A stretch of DNA of 64,000 nucleotides from Mucilaginibacter rubeus (GCF_003286415.2 NZ_CP043450.1:7316001-7380000); one strand, 5' to 3'. Numbered from the stretch's first letter, positions 49,481 through 58,887 are shown. Made by a program: numbers and translations. The notes: generated from the sequence alone by a model not told the origin.

Positions 49481-51664
49481 ATGAATATTCTTTATAAAAC
49501 TTCATTAGCCGCGCTATTTTTAGGTTGCGCCGGCTTTGCCCATGCACAAAACAAAAGTGTTAAAGATACCTTGCAACTGGATAGTGTTATCATTAAAGAA
49601 AGCAGGCCCAAACACTTACCTAATGTATCCGGCACCAATATTTTTGCCGGAAAAAGAACTTTCGATATTTTCCTTGATGCCGGAAAAGCCAATTTAGCCA
49701 ATAACAATGCCCGAATGACTTTTGCGAAAGTGCCGGGTGTTAACGTTTGGGAAATGGATGGTGCAGGCTTACAGCTCAATATAGGTACCCGTGGTACTGA
49801 CACCCACAGGTCGATAGAAACCAATATCAGGCAAAATGGCTATAACACCAACTCGGATATGTTTGGCTATCCCGAAAATCATTACAATGTGCCGTTTCAG
49901 GCTGTGAGTGAAATTCAGATCGTCCGTGGTTCGGCCGCTTTACAATTTGGCAGTCAGTTTGGCGGCATGGTTAACTTTAAACTTAAGGAAGGCGACAGCA
50001 CCAAAGTGTTTGGTTTTGAAAGTGAGCAATCGGCCGGTTCAAATAGGTTTTTCAACTCCTACAATGCCATTGGCGGCAAGGTGGGCAAAGTGAGCTATTA
50101 TGCTTTTTACAGCGCCCGTACCGGCGATGGCTGGAGGCCAGATGCCGCTTTTAATTCGCGCGCTTACTATGCCAACATCAAATACCAGTTTAACGATAAA
50201 GGAAGCATCGCTTTCCAGTTTTCACGGTCGGATTACAGGCAGCAGATAGCAGGCGGTTTAACCGATGCACAATTTGATGCCAATAATCGCCAGTCAACCC
50301 GTGCCCGTAACTTTTTTAACCCGGAAATTAATATCCCGGCATTGCTGTTCAACTACCAGTTTGATAAAGATACCCGGCTGGAAGTTACCACGCATGTATT
50401 GTTTGGGCAGCGTAACAGCGTGCAGTTTATTAATACGGCCAACATCCCGGACACAGTTAATACAAGCTTAAAAACATTTAACCCGCGCCAGGTAGATCGT
50501 GACTATTACGCGGGTTTTACTACAGAGGCCCGTTTACTGCATAACTACAAACTGGGCGATCTTAAAAGTTCATTTACTGCAGGGGTGAGGTATTTTGAGG
50601 AAACCACCAAGCGTAAACAAAAAGGAACGGGTACGGTAGGTTCTGATTTTGATCTGAGCCTGGTTAAGGACTACGGTATCGACTTAAGGCTGCACACGTT
50701 AAACTATGCCGCTTTTGCCGAAAACATGTTCCAGGTTACCAAAGCATTTACAGTTACACCGGGCGTTAGGTTTGAGCAGATCAATACCACAAACACAGGG
50801 GTTATTGTAAACCGCACCGTACCGGTTAGCTATAAGGATAAACGTAACTTCCCGCTGTTTGGAACGGGGCTACAATACCAGTTGAATAACGGAAGCCAGT
50901 TTTATGGTAACATTTCGCAGGCTTACCGCCCGTATATTTATGCAGCCGTTACCCCGGCAGATCAGCTGACCATTATCGATCCTAATATTAAGGACAGCAA
51001 GGGTTACGATGCCGATCTGGGTTATCGCGGCCATATCAGCACTGTATTTAGTTTTGACGTAGACGCGTTTTATGTTTACTATGGCAAAAGGGCAGGTACC
51101 TTAACGCAAACCGATGCCAATAATGTAACCCATCTTTACATGACCAATATTGGTAACGGCGTAGCCAAAGGTATCGAGGCATTTACCGAGGTTTCATTGA
51201 TCCGCTCGTTTGATCAATCGGCAGGAAGTGATCTGCGTTTGTTTAACTCGCTATCGTATACCCATGGTCGTTACACCAGTGGCTCTATCAACCAAAATGG
51301 TAAAAACGTAAGTTTGGTTGGAAATCACCTGGAAGGTACTCCTGATTGGAATGACCGTGCCGGATTAACCTTTTTAAGCGGCCATGTAAGCAGTACCCTG
51401 CAATACAGCTATGTAGGCAAAAGTTTTAGCGATGCCAATAACACTACATTCAATGCTACCGGTGCTACCGGTATTGTGCCGTCGTACCATTTGTTTGACT
51501 GGGCTTTCAATTATAGCTTCCTGAAAAACTATCACCTTACAGCTAACGTGAACAATATTTTTAACGCTAAGTACTTTACCCGCCGTATTAACATGTACCC
51601 CGGCCCTGGCATTTTACCTGCCGATGGACGGACATTTAATATTGGTTTTGGTGTGAAGATTTGA
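49481..51664 (+). CDS. TonB-dependent receptor, FecA-like
   Basis: A 727-residue outer-membrane receptor with signal MNILYKTSLAALFLGCAGFAHA. The plug begins directly (no carboxypeptidase-like domain), with VPGVNVWEMDGAGLQLNIGT, SEIQIVRGSAALQFGSQFGG and the barrel thereafter. The C-terminus RTFNIGFGVKI ends like a barrel strand. It resembles ferric-citrate (FecA-type) receptors; iron or siderophore uptake is the likely role, in line with the nearby DUF6607 and siderophore-interacting protein genes. The stop codon lies inside the left arm of a perfect 25-bp inverted repeat. Confidence 0.92.
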   Translation: MNILYKTSLAALFLGCAGFAHAQNKSVKDTLQLDSVIIKESRPKHLPNVSGTNIFAGKRTFDIFLDAGKANLANNNARMTFAKVPGVNVWEMDGAGLQLNIGTRGTDTHRSIETNIRQNGYNTNSDMFGYPENHYNVPFQAVSEIQIVRGSAALQFGSQFGGMVNFKLKEGDSTKVFGFESEQSAGSNRFFNSYNAIGGKVGKVSYYAFYSARTGDGWRPDAAFNSRAYYANIKYQFNDKGSIAFQFSRSDYRQQIAGGLTDAQFDANNRQSTRARNFFNPEINIPALLFNYQFDKDTRLEVTTHVLFGQRNSVQFINTANIPDTVNTSLKTFNPRQVDRDYYAGFTTEARLLHNYKLGDLKSSFTAGVRYFEETTKRKQKGTGTVGSDFDLSLVKDYGIDLRLHTLNYAAFAENMFQVTKAFTVTPGVRFEQINTTNTGVIVNRTVPVSYKDKRNFPLFGTGLQYQLNNGSQFYGNISQAYRPYIYAAVTPADQLTIIDPNIKDSKGYDADLGYRGHISTVFSFDVDAFYVYYGKRAGTLTQTDANNVTHLYMTNIGNGVAKGIEAFTEVSLIRSFDQSAGSDLRLFNSLSYTHGRYTSGSINQNGKNVSLVGNHLEGTPDWNDRAGLTFLSGHVSSTLQYSYVGKSFSDANNTTFNATGATGIVPSYHLFDWAFNYSFLKNYHLTANVNNIFNAKYFTRRINMYPGPGILPADGRTFNIGFGVKI

Positions 51665-51746
51665 CCTCACCTAAATCCTCTCCAAAGAAGAGGGGCTTAG
51701 TATAGTTATTCAAGTCCTCTCCTTTGGAGAGGATTTAGGTGAGGTC
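51663..51746. repeat. Palindromic element with perfect 25-bp arms at a stop codon
   Basis: GACCTCACCTAAATCCTCTC (start of the left arm, 51663-51687) is mirrored perfectly by the right arm (51722-51746), around a 34-bp spacer with an AGAGGGG/CCTCTC pairing. The first base pair of the left arm is part of the receptor's TGA. Confidence 0.93.
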
Positions 51747-51751
51747 TTAAC

Positions 51752-51785
51752 AAAACGGCCCTTCAAATTCATGGATGGCCGTTTT
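51752..51785. terminator. Bidirectional terminator between receptor and receiver gene
   Basis: AAAACGGCC (51752-51760) and GGCCGTTTT (51777-51785) form a 9-bp stem, A-rich before and T-rich after. Convergent genes on both sides. Confidence 0.85.
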
Positions 51786-51806
51786 ATTTATACTGATAAG
51801 GATTGC

Positions 51807-52178
51807 TTACTTTGTGATGTGTTTTTTTACGATCTCTGAAAGTGCTGTAAGGTCGAAGGGTTTGGCAAGGTAGCCATCGGCATTCCCGGCTTTGGCAATT
51901 TCCTTAATATTACTAACCGCCGAAATAATCACTACAGGAATATGGCTGGTAGCAGGATCATCTTTAATTCCTTTGCTTAGTTGTTGGCCATTGGCATCAC
52001 TTGTCCAGTCGGTGAGCCAGTTATCAAGCAGTATCAGGTCGGGGTTGATAGAGGCGAGGGTCCGCAGGATACGGGCATTATCAGAGTGTATTACTTCGTA
52101 GCCTTCTTCCTCCAATACATATACTACGGTATCGCGGATATCTTTATCGTCCTCTATAACTAAAACCTTTTTGGCCAT
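51807..52178 (-). CDS. Single-domain response regulator (receiver only)
   Basis: A 123-residue CheY-like receiver. Acidic pocket E9/D10-D11, phospho-acceptor D52 in LILLDNWL, switch residue in ISAVSN and K106 in GYLAKPFD. After D52 the usual xxMP-G loop is replaced by a longer NWLTDWTSDANGQQ, an unusual feature. No output domain, so it probably works through a partner. No kinase gene is adjacent. Confidence 0.9.
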   Translation of the reverse strand: MAKKVLVIEDDKDIRDTVVYVLEEEGYEVIHSDNARILRTLASINPDLILLDNWLTDWTSDANGQQLSKGIKDDPATSHIPVVIISAVSNIKEIAKAGNADGYLAKPFDLTALSEIVKKHITK

Positions 52179-52306
52179 AAGTTTTGATTGCTATTTAATT
52201 AAAATACCGGTGTTTGAACCAGTCTTGTTTAACTATATAACAAACAAATACCCTGAATTTGTTTTAGTTGTAGTATTAAATAAAAAATATATTATTTAAT
52301 GAAATG

Positions 52307-52888
52307 TTAACCGGCAACTGTATTATAACAAGCGCGGCAACGCGGTTCGTAGCTTTCTTTTTCGCCCAATAATATTTTTGAATTATCGTGCACCAAACGG
52401 TACGAGTATTGCGCAGGATTACCGCATCTTACGCAAACGGCCTGCAGCTTGGTTACCGATTCGGCAATGGCCATGATGGTTGGCATTGAGCCAAACGGGC
52501 GCCCTTTAAAATCCATATCAAGACCGGCCACAATCACACGTACACCACGATTGGCCAGTATGGTACATACTTCGGGAAGTTCATCGTCAAAAAACTGCGC
52601 TTCATCAACGCCTATCACGTGGGCATCGCTGGCCAGCAGTAAAATAGCAGATGCGCTATCAACCGGGGTAGAGGTAATTTTGCTGGCATTGTGCGAAACA
52701 ATGGCCTCTTCGTCGTAACGGGTATCGGCTTTAGGGCTAAAGATCTCGACCTTAAGCTTGGCTATGCGGGCACGGTTTAGCCTCCTGATCAGCTCTTCGG
52801 TTTTGCCCGAAAACATTGATCCGCAGATAACCTCAATACTGCCGCCTAACTCGCTTTTACGCCTGAAAACCTCTTCGTGATATACCAT
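52307..52888 (-). CDS. tdk: Thymidine kinase (type II)
   Basis: Thymidine kinase phosphorylates thymidine in the salvage pathway. The 193-residue protein has a Walker A-type GSMFSGKT (23-30), DEAQFF (95-100) with the catalytic Glu in the lid context, and a zinc ribbon from C152-x2-C155 and C184-x2-C187. All parts are intact. It diverges from the proline-rich gene at 52962, separated by 73 bp. Confidence 0.96.
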   Translation of the reverse strand: MVYHEEVFRRKSELGGSIEVICGSMFSGKTEELIRRLNRARIAKLKVEIFSPKADTRYDEEAIVSHNASKITSTPVDSASAILLLASDAHVIGVDEAQFFDDELPEVCTILANRGVRVIVAGLDMDFKGRPFGSMPTIMAIAESVTKLQAVCVRCGNPAQYSYRLVHDNSKILLGEKESYEPRCRACYNTVAG

Positions 52889-52961
52889 TTATGACTTTAA
52901 TAGTCGGCAAATATCAGAATTTAATCCTACTTTTGATAAGCATTTTCCTAACATTGAGGCC

Positions 52962-54026
52962 ATGAAGCAAATGGATGTATTTAAAAAGATAGGTGGGATT
53001 TTAAAAGAGCTTAATGATCAATACGACTACCTTTCTGCTGATCCCAGCGAACTAAACGAACTTGAATTAGAGCTTTTTGTAGCCAACGCCCATTTTTTAA
53101 AAGACCATGCCGAAATTTTGCGCCGTATTAACGAGCGCGCGGCAGCTCCTGTACCATCAGCAGAAAAATCTCAGCCGGTAGCAGAGCAGTCTAAACCCAT
53201 AACCCCGGTAGCTCCTCCGGCCCCAGCCCCTTTAACACCACCTGCAAAACAGGATGCACTGTATGAGCAGCGCTTTTTTGAGCCGGTTGTTCAGCAGCAT
53301 ATCCCTGTTCCGGTAGATAAAATTGAACTTACCAGTAATGTTGAACCGGTTGCCCCGGCGCCGTTTAACAACCCGGTAAAAATAGAAGTGATTACACCGG
53401 AACCGGAAATAACGGAAGCTCCCGAACCACAGATAGATCTAACCGCGGAAAAAAATACCGATAGTTACTCGTTTCAGCAGGAGATCCCGGAAGGAAACAG
53501 CTTTGAACTTAATTTAAACGAGGCTGATACCTGGGATGATGAAGCCGACCGCTTTGAACAGGAAGAGTTGATCAGTCAGCTTCCCGAAAAGCCTGTTGAA
53601 ATTGCACCTATAGCCGAACAACCAAAACCTTTGCCCGTAGTTGAGCCTGTGACGCCCGTTGCCGAACCTGTTACTGCTACGGCACCCGATAACAGTCAGC
53701 AGGTGTTAACCTTTAATCAAAGGATCATGGCCCAAAAAGCCGAGAAAGCCAACGCCGCGGCGACAAGTACCACAACTGAGTTACCGGTTACAGATCTGAA
53801 ATCGGCCATTAACCTGAATGATAAGCTGCTTTATATAAAAGATTTGTTTAACGGTTACAGCCTGGCATACAGTGAAGCTATCGAGATTGTAAACCGCTTC
53901 AACACTTTTGAAGAGGCCGAACGCTTCCTGAAAACCAACTACGTGGTTAAGAACAACTGGGAAAGTAAAGCTTCAACAGCCGATAAGTTTTATGCCTTGC
54001 TGAGAAGAAGGTACCCAACTGCCTAG
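52962..54026 (+). CDS. Proline/glutamate-rich protein with conserved helical C-terminus
   Basis: A 354-residue cytoplasmic protein. The N-terminus (MDVFKKIGGILKELNDQYDY, ~5-65) and the C-terminal ~75 residues (LNDKLLYIKDLFNGYSLAYS, FEEAERFLKTNYVVK) are helical and conserved-looking. Between them lies a long disordered linker (~70-260) rich in Pro, Glu, Val and Ala with repeated EPVAP and PEKPVE motifs. The arrangement is that of a scaffold or tether. No family name is certain. It is divergent from thymidine kinase and convergent with the rod operon. Confidence 0.75.
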   Translation: MKQMDVFKKIGGILKELNDQYDYLSADPSELNELELELFVANAHFLKDHAEILRRINERAAAPVPSAEKSQPVAEQSKPITPVAPPAPAPLTPPAKQDALYEQRFFEPVVQQHIPVPVDKIELTSNVEPVAPAPFNNPVKIEVITPEPEITEAPEPQIDLTAEKNTDSYSFQQEIPEGNSFELNLNEADTWDDEADRFEQEELISQLPEKPVEIAPIAEQPKPLPVVEPVTPVAEPVTATAPDNSQQVLTFNQRIMAQKAEKANAAATSTTTELPVTDLKSAINLNDKLLYIKDLFNGYSLAYSEAIEIVNRFNTFEEAERFLKTNYVVKNNWESKASTADKFYALLRRRYPTA

Positions 54027-54124
54027 CCATTGAGTACATAGTTGATAGTTCATAGCCACAATTGTTTGGTTGCAGGGATTCTCTCTTTCTGACTTACGGA
54101 TTTTCCCGACTTGCGGACAAAAAG

Positions 54125-55390
54125 CTAAACGTTCGATTTCCTGTTTGAGTCGAGCTTAATGAGCGTGAACAGGAGCATGGTAAAGCTTATTAGTGACGAA
54201 CCTCCGTAGCTGATAAATGGCAGCGGAATGCCAATTACCGGCACTACACCGATAGTCATACCGATATTGATCACTACGTGGAAAAACAATACTGAAGCTA
54301 CACCGTAACCGTAAACACGCGTAAAGGGTGATCGTTGCCGCTCGGCTATCAGAATAACGCGCAGTATCAGGAACATGAACAGGCTTATCACCGTCAACGA
54401 ACCTGCAAATCCCCACTCTTCACCAACGGTACAAAATATAAAGTCGGTGCTTTGTTCGGGTACAAATGAATACTGCGTTTGGGTGCCGTGCAAATAACCT
54501 TTACCCCAAAGTTTACCAGATCCAATTGCAATTTTCGATTGATTTACGTTGTAACCTTTGCCTCTTAAATCGGTAGTGATACCCAGCAAAATGTTGATAC
54601 GCTCGGTTTGGTGTTTCTTTAAAACGTGGGTATAAATAAATTTCACGCTGAAAATAAACGCTATGCAAATGGCCAGGCCAATAAGCATAGTTTTAATCAG
54701 TTGCCTGTTCCGTTTAAATAAAAAGATGATGAACGCGGTTATTGCAACCAGTATCAGGATAATATAAAGCGGATTGTACAACAGGGATGTAACAAACAGG
54801 GTAATAAATAAACCTGCTATGATCAGGAAATAAGGCGATAACCCTTCCCGATATAACACGAATATCAATGAGCAAAATACCAGTGTTGAGCCGGTATCTG
54901 GCTGTAACATGATCAGCAACATCGGGAACCCGATAATGGCAGCGGCCATTAAAAACGATTTGGGTTCGGTAACGCGGATGTTTGTGCCGCTTAAATATCG
55001 CGCCAGCAGCAAACAAGTGGCAAACTTGGCAAACTCCGAGGGTTGCAACCTGAAACCGCCGCCCAGGTTTATCCAGGCCTGGTTACCACCTACGTTTCGC
55101 CCTATAATGAGCACAAGGATCAGCAGTAAGACTATGACCACGTAAAACGCGGGGGCAAGCGCCGCGATAAACCGGCTTTCGAGCAACAGGATAACGATAC
55201 CTACAACTGCAGATACACAAATAAAGATGAATTGCTTCCCGTAATTAGTTGAAACGTCAACAATACTTTGGTGATTGGGATCATAAACCGCAGCGTGGAT
55301 ATTAAACCAGCCAATTGTACACAATATCAGGTACAGGAAAACTGTAAGCCAATCTACGTTAAAGAAGAAACTACGTTGCTGAGTACTCAT
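54125..55390 (-). CDS. rodA: Rod shape-determining protein RodA (SEDS glycosyltransferase)
   Basis: RodA polymerises peptidoglycan glycan strands during cell elongation, with PBP2 as its cognate transpeptidase. The 421-residue protein has about ten membrane helices and the SEDS blocks RLQPSEFAKFATCLLLARYL, LMLLQPDTGSTLVF and IGIPLPFISYGGSSLISF. The ATG overlaps the mrdA stop by 4 bp (55387-55390), indicating coupling, and it is the last gene of the operon. Confidence 0.96.
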   Translation of the reverse strand: MSTQQRSFFFNVDWLTVFLYLILCTIGWFNIHAAVYDPNHQSIVDVSTNYGKQFIFICVSAVVGIVILLLESRFIAALAPAFYVVIVLLLILVLIIGRNVGGNQAWINLGGGFRLQPSEFAKFATCLLLARYLSGTNIRVTEPKSFLMAAAIIGFPMLLIMLQPDTGSTLVFCSLIFVLYREGLSPYFLIIAGLFITLFVTSLLYNPLYIILILVAITAFIIFLFKRNRQLIKTMLIGLAICIAFIFSVKFIYTHVLKKHQTERINILLGITTDLRGKGYNVNQSKIAIGSGKLWGKGYLHGTQTQYSFVPEQSTDFIFCTVGEEWGFAGSLTVISLFMFLILRVILIAERQRSPFTRVYGYGVASVLFFHVVINIGMTIGVVPVIGIPLPFISYGGSSLISFTMLLFTLIKLDSNRKSNV

Positions 55391-57420
55391 GACTTGCTCC
55401 TTCCACCTGTTAATGATTTAATCCAGTTTGTTGGCTTATTGTTATAAGCTGCTTCTTGTCGTTCCTTTTTTATCGAATCGGCTTTAAATTTTTTAATGGA
55501 GTCAGCTTTAAACCTTTTTATCGAATCGATCCTGGCTGCCCTGATACTGTCACGCCTGCGCTCTTTTTGCAGATCTTGCGCATAAAGACTAAGATCGGGC
55601 AGGCGGTTGGCATTAGCAAAGTAGTCAACTGTAAACCCAGATTCGCGTGGGGTAATTTTGCCTTTTAAATATTTTTCAACTATAAAGCTGGCAATAGGGG
55701 CAGCCCAATGCGCTCCTTCGCCCGAGTTCTCGACTACAACGGCTATCGCTATTTTAGGATTATCGCGCGGAGCAAAGGCAACAAATACCGAGTGATCTTC
55801 GCCATGGGGGTTTTGTGCAGTACCGGTTTTACCGCACATGATAACATCCGGAATTTTTGACCTGCGGGCTGTACCACTTTCAACTACGGCCTCCATCCCA
55901 TTAATTACCGGTTCAAAATATCCCGAATCAATGCCTACGTAGTTTTTTTGTATGTACTCTTTCTTGATCACGTTTTGGGTGCCGATAGCCTTAACGAGGT
56001 GCGGTTTATAAAAGAAACCACGGTTAGCGATGGTACACTCCAGGTTAGCTAACTGTAAGGGGGTAGCTAATAACTCGCCCTGGCCTATAGCTAAAGCGGC
56101 AATGGTGCTTGAACGCCAGGCGCCTTTATGGTAAGTGTTATCATAGTGCAACGGCGTTGGTACGTTGCCACGGCTTTCTGCCGGCATATCCAGATCAAGC
56201 CTTGCGCCCAGGCCAAATTTCATTACATTATTTCGCCATGCTGTAAAATTGGCCGTTGTGTTTTTTACGCCGTACCGGTCAACAATGCGCTGAAATACCA
56301 TCGTGAAATAGCCGTTACATGACTCGGCTACCGCTTTAGCCATATTTACCGTTCCGTGTGCTTCGCCGTGGTTACAGTGTACAATACGGTTTCCCACCCT
56401 GTAATTACCGGTACAGTAAAAAGTTTCGCTCGGACTGATGATGCCTTCCTGTAAAGCGATAAGTGCGCTTAATGGTTTAAATGACGAACCAGGAGGATAT
56501 TGCGCCTGTATAGGCCTGATGAAAAACGGCTTATACGGGTCGTTATACATTTTTGCAAGGTTATTACCACGCTCACGGCCTACCATCAGGTTGGGATCAT
56601 AAGTAGGGCTACTTACATAGCATAATATCTCGCCCGATGAAGGTTCAATAGCTACAATACTGCCCAGCTTATTCTGCATCAGCTTTTCGCCAAGGCGTTG
56701 CAGGTCGATATCCAGAGACGAGGTAAGGCGCTCGCCCGAACGGGGCACGGTATCAAGTGCGCCATTGGCAAATGAACCCTTAAATACACCATGCGAATCA
56801 ACCATTTGGATCTGCACGCCACGCTGACCGCGAAGTACGTTTTCATAAGCTTTTTCAACACCGGTAACTCCGATATAATCACCGAGGCGATAGTACCCAT
56901 TAGAGCGTTTGATGTCCCTGTCGGTAACCTCGCCGATAAAGCCCAAAAACTGGGCAGCTACAGAATCTGGATAAGTACGTATAGTACGGGGCACAATAGA
57001 AAAGCCCGGAAACTCAAATAGCTTTTCCTGCAGGGCTGCATATAATTCTACAGATAATTGTTTTTCGAATATCGATGCTTTGGTTGGCGATTGCCTTTGC
57101 GCTTTTGTAAAGCGCTTATCAAAACCCTCCTTATCTATACCGATCATTTTGCAAAGCAGGAGGGTATCAAATGGTTTAACCTCTTTGGGGTTAACCATCA
57201 CATCGTAAATAGGTTCGTTTTGTACCAGGATCTTGCCGTTACGGTCAAGTATGGGGCCGCGTGCCGGATAAAGGATAGTGGTGCGCCTTACATTGCTGTT
57301 TGCGTATATGGTATAGCGGTCGTCAACTATCTGGATATAATAGAGTCTCCCTAAAAGGGCTAAAATAATAGCTATAAAGATACCGGTAACAACGTAGCGG
57401 CGTTCAAAAAACTTATTCAT
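55387..57420 (-). CDS. mrdA: Penicillin-binding protein 2 (elongation transpeptidase)
   Basis: A 677-residue monofunctional transpeptidase that cross-links peptidoglycan with RodA. A membrane anchor lies at ~9-28. The PBP dimer domain follows (~50-230), then the transpeptidase with S-F-K in PPGSSFKPLSAL, SCNGYF (SxN) and CGKTGTAQNPHGE (KTG). The C-terminal ~50 residues form a charged tail with repeated DSIKRFKADSIKKFKADS units, predicted helical. It overlaps mreD upstream and rodA downstream by 4 bp each. Confidence 0.96.
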   Translation of the reverse strand: MNKFFERRYVVTGIFIAIILALLGRLYYIQIVDDRYTIYANSNVRRTTILYPARGPILDRNGKILVQNEPIYDVMVNPKEVKPFDTLLLCKMIGIDKEGFDKRFTKAQRQSPTKASIFEKQLSVELYAALQEKLFEFPGFSIVPRTIRTYPDSVAAQFLGFIGEVTDRDIKRSNGYYRLGDYIGVTGVEKAYENVLRGQRGVQIQMVDSHGVFKGSFANGALDTVPRSGERLTSSLDIDLQRLGEKLMQNKLGSIVAIEPSSGEILCYVSSPTYDPNLMVGRERGNNLAKMYNDPYKPFFIRPIQAQYPPGSSFKPLSALIALQEGIISPSETFYCTGNYRVGNRIVHCNHGEAHGTVNMAKAVAESCNGYFTMVFQRIVDRYGVKNTTANFTAWRNNVMKFGLGARLDLDMPAESRGNVPTPLHYDNTYHKGAWRSSTIAALAIGQGELLATPLQLANLECTIANRGFFYKPHLVKAIGTQNVIKKEYIQKNYVGIDSGYFEPVINGMEAVVESGTARRSKIPDVIMCGKTGTAQNPHGEDHSVFVAFAPRDNPKIAIAVVVENSGEGAHWAAPIASFIVEKYLKGKITPRESGFTVDYFANANRLPDLSLYAQDLQKERRRDSIRAARIDSIKRFKADSIKKFKADSIKKERQEAAYNNKPTNWIKSLTGGRSKS

Positions 57421-57935
57421 TTACGTTCTTTCCTTCTGAAAAATAGCAGGCCCGAAATTAGTATTAAAAATACTGTAAACAATGAACTTAAAACAACACG
57501 GCTTAGTGTGTATTGTATTTCAGAAAAACTAAAAACCTCTAAATTAAGCAGGAAAAAGTGGTGGAATAAAGTGAGTATCAAAGCGTAGGTAAAGAACCAC
57601 CTGAAGCCCATGATACTCAATGTAGGTTCAGGTTCGTTATCAAAGCCATCCTTTTGCACTGTTATGCTGATGAACAGCACGCGCACTAAAGCGAGCACTA
57701 CACAGGCCGAAGCGTGCAGCCCCGGCGTATCGTAAAAGGCATCAATAGTGAGGCCTAAAACAAATGATAGTACAAACAGCAATACATTAGGTACTTCAAA
57801 GGGAAGCAACAAAATGAATAGTATATAGAAATACGGAGTCGCGAGATTATAGAACGTAATGTTTTTTAACAGGAAAACCTGTATAAAAACCAATACGATA
57901 AACCTAAGGAGGTTAATAAGGATAGTCCTACTCAT
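57417..57935 (-). CDS. mreD: Rod shape-determining protein MreD
   Basis: A 172-residue integral membrane protein with about five helices. I start at MSRTILINLLRFIVLVF (57935), which overlaps the mreC stop by 8 bp; the longer frame adds a basic stretch unlike MreD. The YFYILFILLLPFEVPNVLLF and TIDAFYDTPGLHASACV segments match the family. It links MreC to the elongation machinery. Position between mreC and mrdA is the usual one. Confidence 0.92.
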   Translation of the reverse strand: MSRTILINLLRFIVLVFIQVFLLKNITFYNLATPYFYILFILLLPFEVPNVLLFVLSFVLGLTIDAFYDTPGLHASACVVLALVRVLFISITVQKDGFDNEPEPTLSIMGFRWFFTYALILTLFHHFFLLNLEVFSFSEIQYTLSRVVLSSLFTVFLILISGLLFFRRKERK

Positions 57936-58761
57936 TTTTGTTTTGTACGGCCTCCAGTCCCGTTTGTTCACCGGCAAACTTGTTATTTACCACGTAAACG
58001 TATTGAAGCTTTGTAAAATCGACAGCTAAGGCTACCTCAACGTTAATAAGTAAACCACCGCCTTTTGCATGCAGGTTAGTTATTTTACCAAACGGTATAC
58101 CTGTAGGGAAAAGCGAATAACCTGATGTAACCACCGAGTCGCCTACTTTAGGTTGCGCGTTATTTTGAATATCAATTAGTAACCCTTTGTGCGGGTCAAG
58201 GTCGTTACCCCAAACAAATGAGCCAATATCTTTAGTGCCGGCAAGCATAGCGCTAAACCGGGTGTTTTTGTGTAACACCGATTGAACGATAGCCAAATGA
58301 TCGGTTACCTGGATAACCTGGCCCACTACGCCCGCGCCGGTTATTACACCCATATCTTTTTGTATCCCATCCCTACTGCCCCTGTCGATAGTAATGTAGT
58401 TGCTCCGCTTGTTGAACGAGTTGTTGATAACCTTGGCTACAATATAGCTATACTGTTGCTTGTAAACGGTGTCATTAACCTTACGCTTATCAACACTATC
58501 AACATAAAAGGAAGCTTTAAGCTGGCCGCGAAGTTTTGCGTTTTCGCGGGCAAGGCTATCATTGGTTTCTTTTAACGACAGGTATCCTTTTAATGCATCA
58601 ACCTGGCCGTACAGCGTACCGGTTACCTGGCTGGTTGAATTAATAAAAGATGCTTTCTGAAACGAGTTGTATTTGATATAAATAAGCAGCGAGCTAATCT
58701 CAAAAATCAGGAATAAAAAAAACGCGTTATACTTAGTTATAAATATCCAAAGGTTACGCAT
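57928..58761 (-). CDS. mreC: Rod shape-determining protein MreC
   Basis: A 277-residue bitopic protein scaffolding the elongasome in the periplasm. A membrane helix (~11-30, NAFFLFLIFEISSLLIYIKY) precedes a coiled coil (~60-95), then beta-barrel domains with VINNSFNKRSNYITIDRGSR, GVVGQVIQVTDHLAIVQSV and VVTSGYSLFPTGIPFGKI. All are typical. The gap to mreB upstream is entirely filled by a palindromic repeat. Confidence 0.95.
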   Translation of the reverse strand: MRNLWIFITKYNAFFLFLIFEISSLLIYIKYNSFQKASFINSTSQVTGTLYGQVDALKGYLSLKETNDSLARENAKLRGQLKASFYVDSVDKRKVNDTVYKQQYSYIVAKVINNSFNKRSNYITIDRGSRDGIQKDMGVITGAGVVGQVIQVTDHLAIVQSVLHKNTRFSAMLAGTKDIGSFVWGNDLDPHKGLLIDIQNNAQPKVGDSVVTSGYSLFPTGIPFGKITNLHAKGGGLLINVEVALAVDFTKLQYVYVVNNKFAGEQTGLEAVQNKNE

Positions 58762-58764
58762 TGT

Positions 58765-58885
58765 TGGAGATTAGTTAATTGGAGATCAGAGATTAGTTGT
58801 CTATAGCAAAATTAGAAATTAGGAATCGGAGATAAGTATTGTAATAAAAACTAATCTCTAATCCCTAACCTCTAATCACTAACTC
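58765..58885. repeat. Palindromic repeat of the AGAGATTAG family between mreB and mreC
   Basis: The left arm (58765-58800, GGAGATTAGTTAATTGGAGA) and right arm (58850-58885, AACTAATCTCTAATCCCTAA) are inverted relatives. The right end is 2-3 bp from the mreB stop codon. The arm sequence is related to the 35-bp inverted repeats at 61745 and 62275, but no gene lies inside. Confidence 0.82.
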
Positions 58886-58887
58886 AG

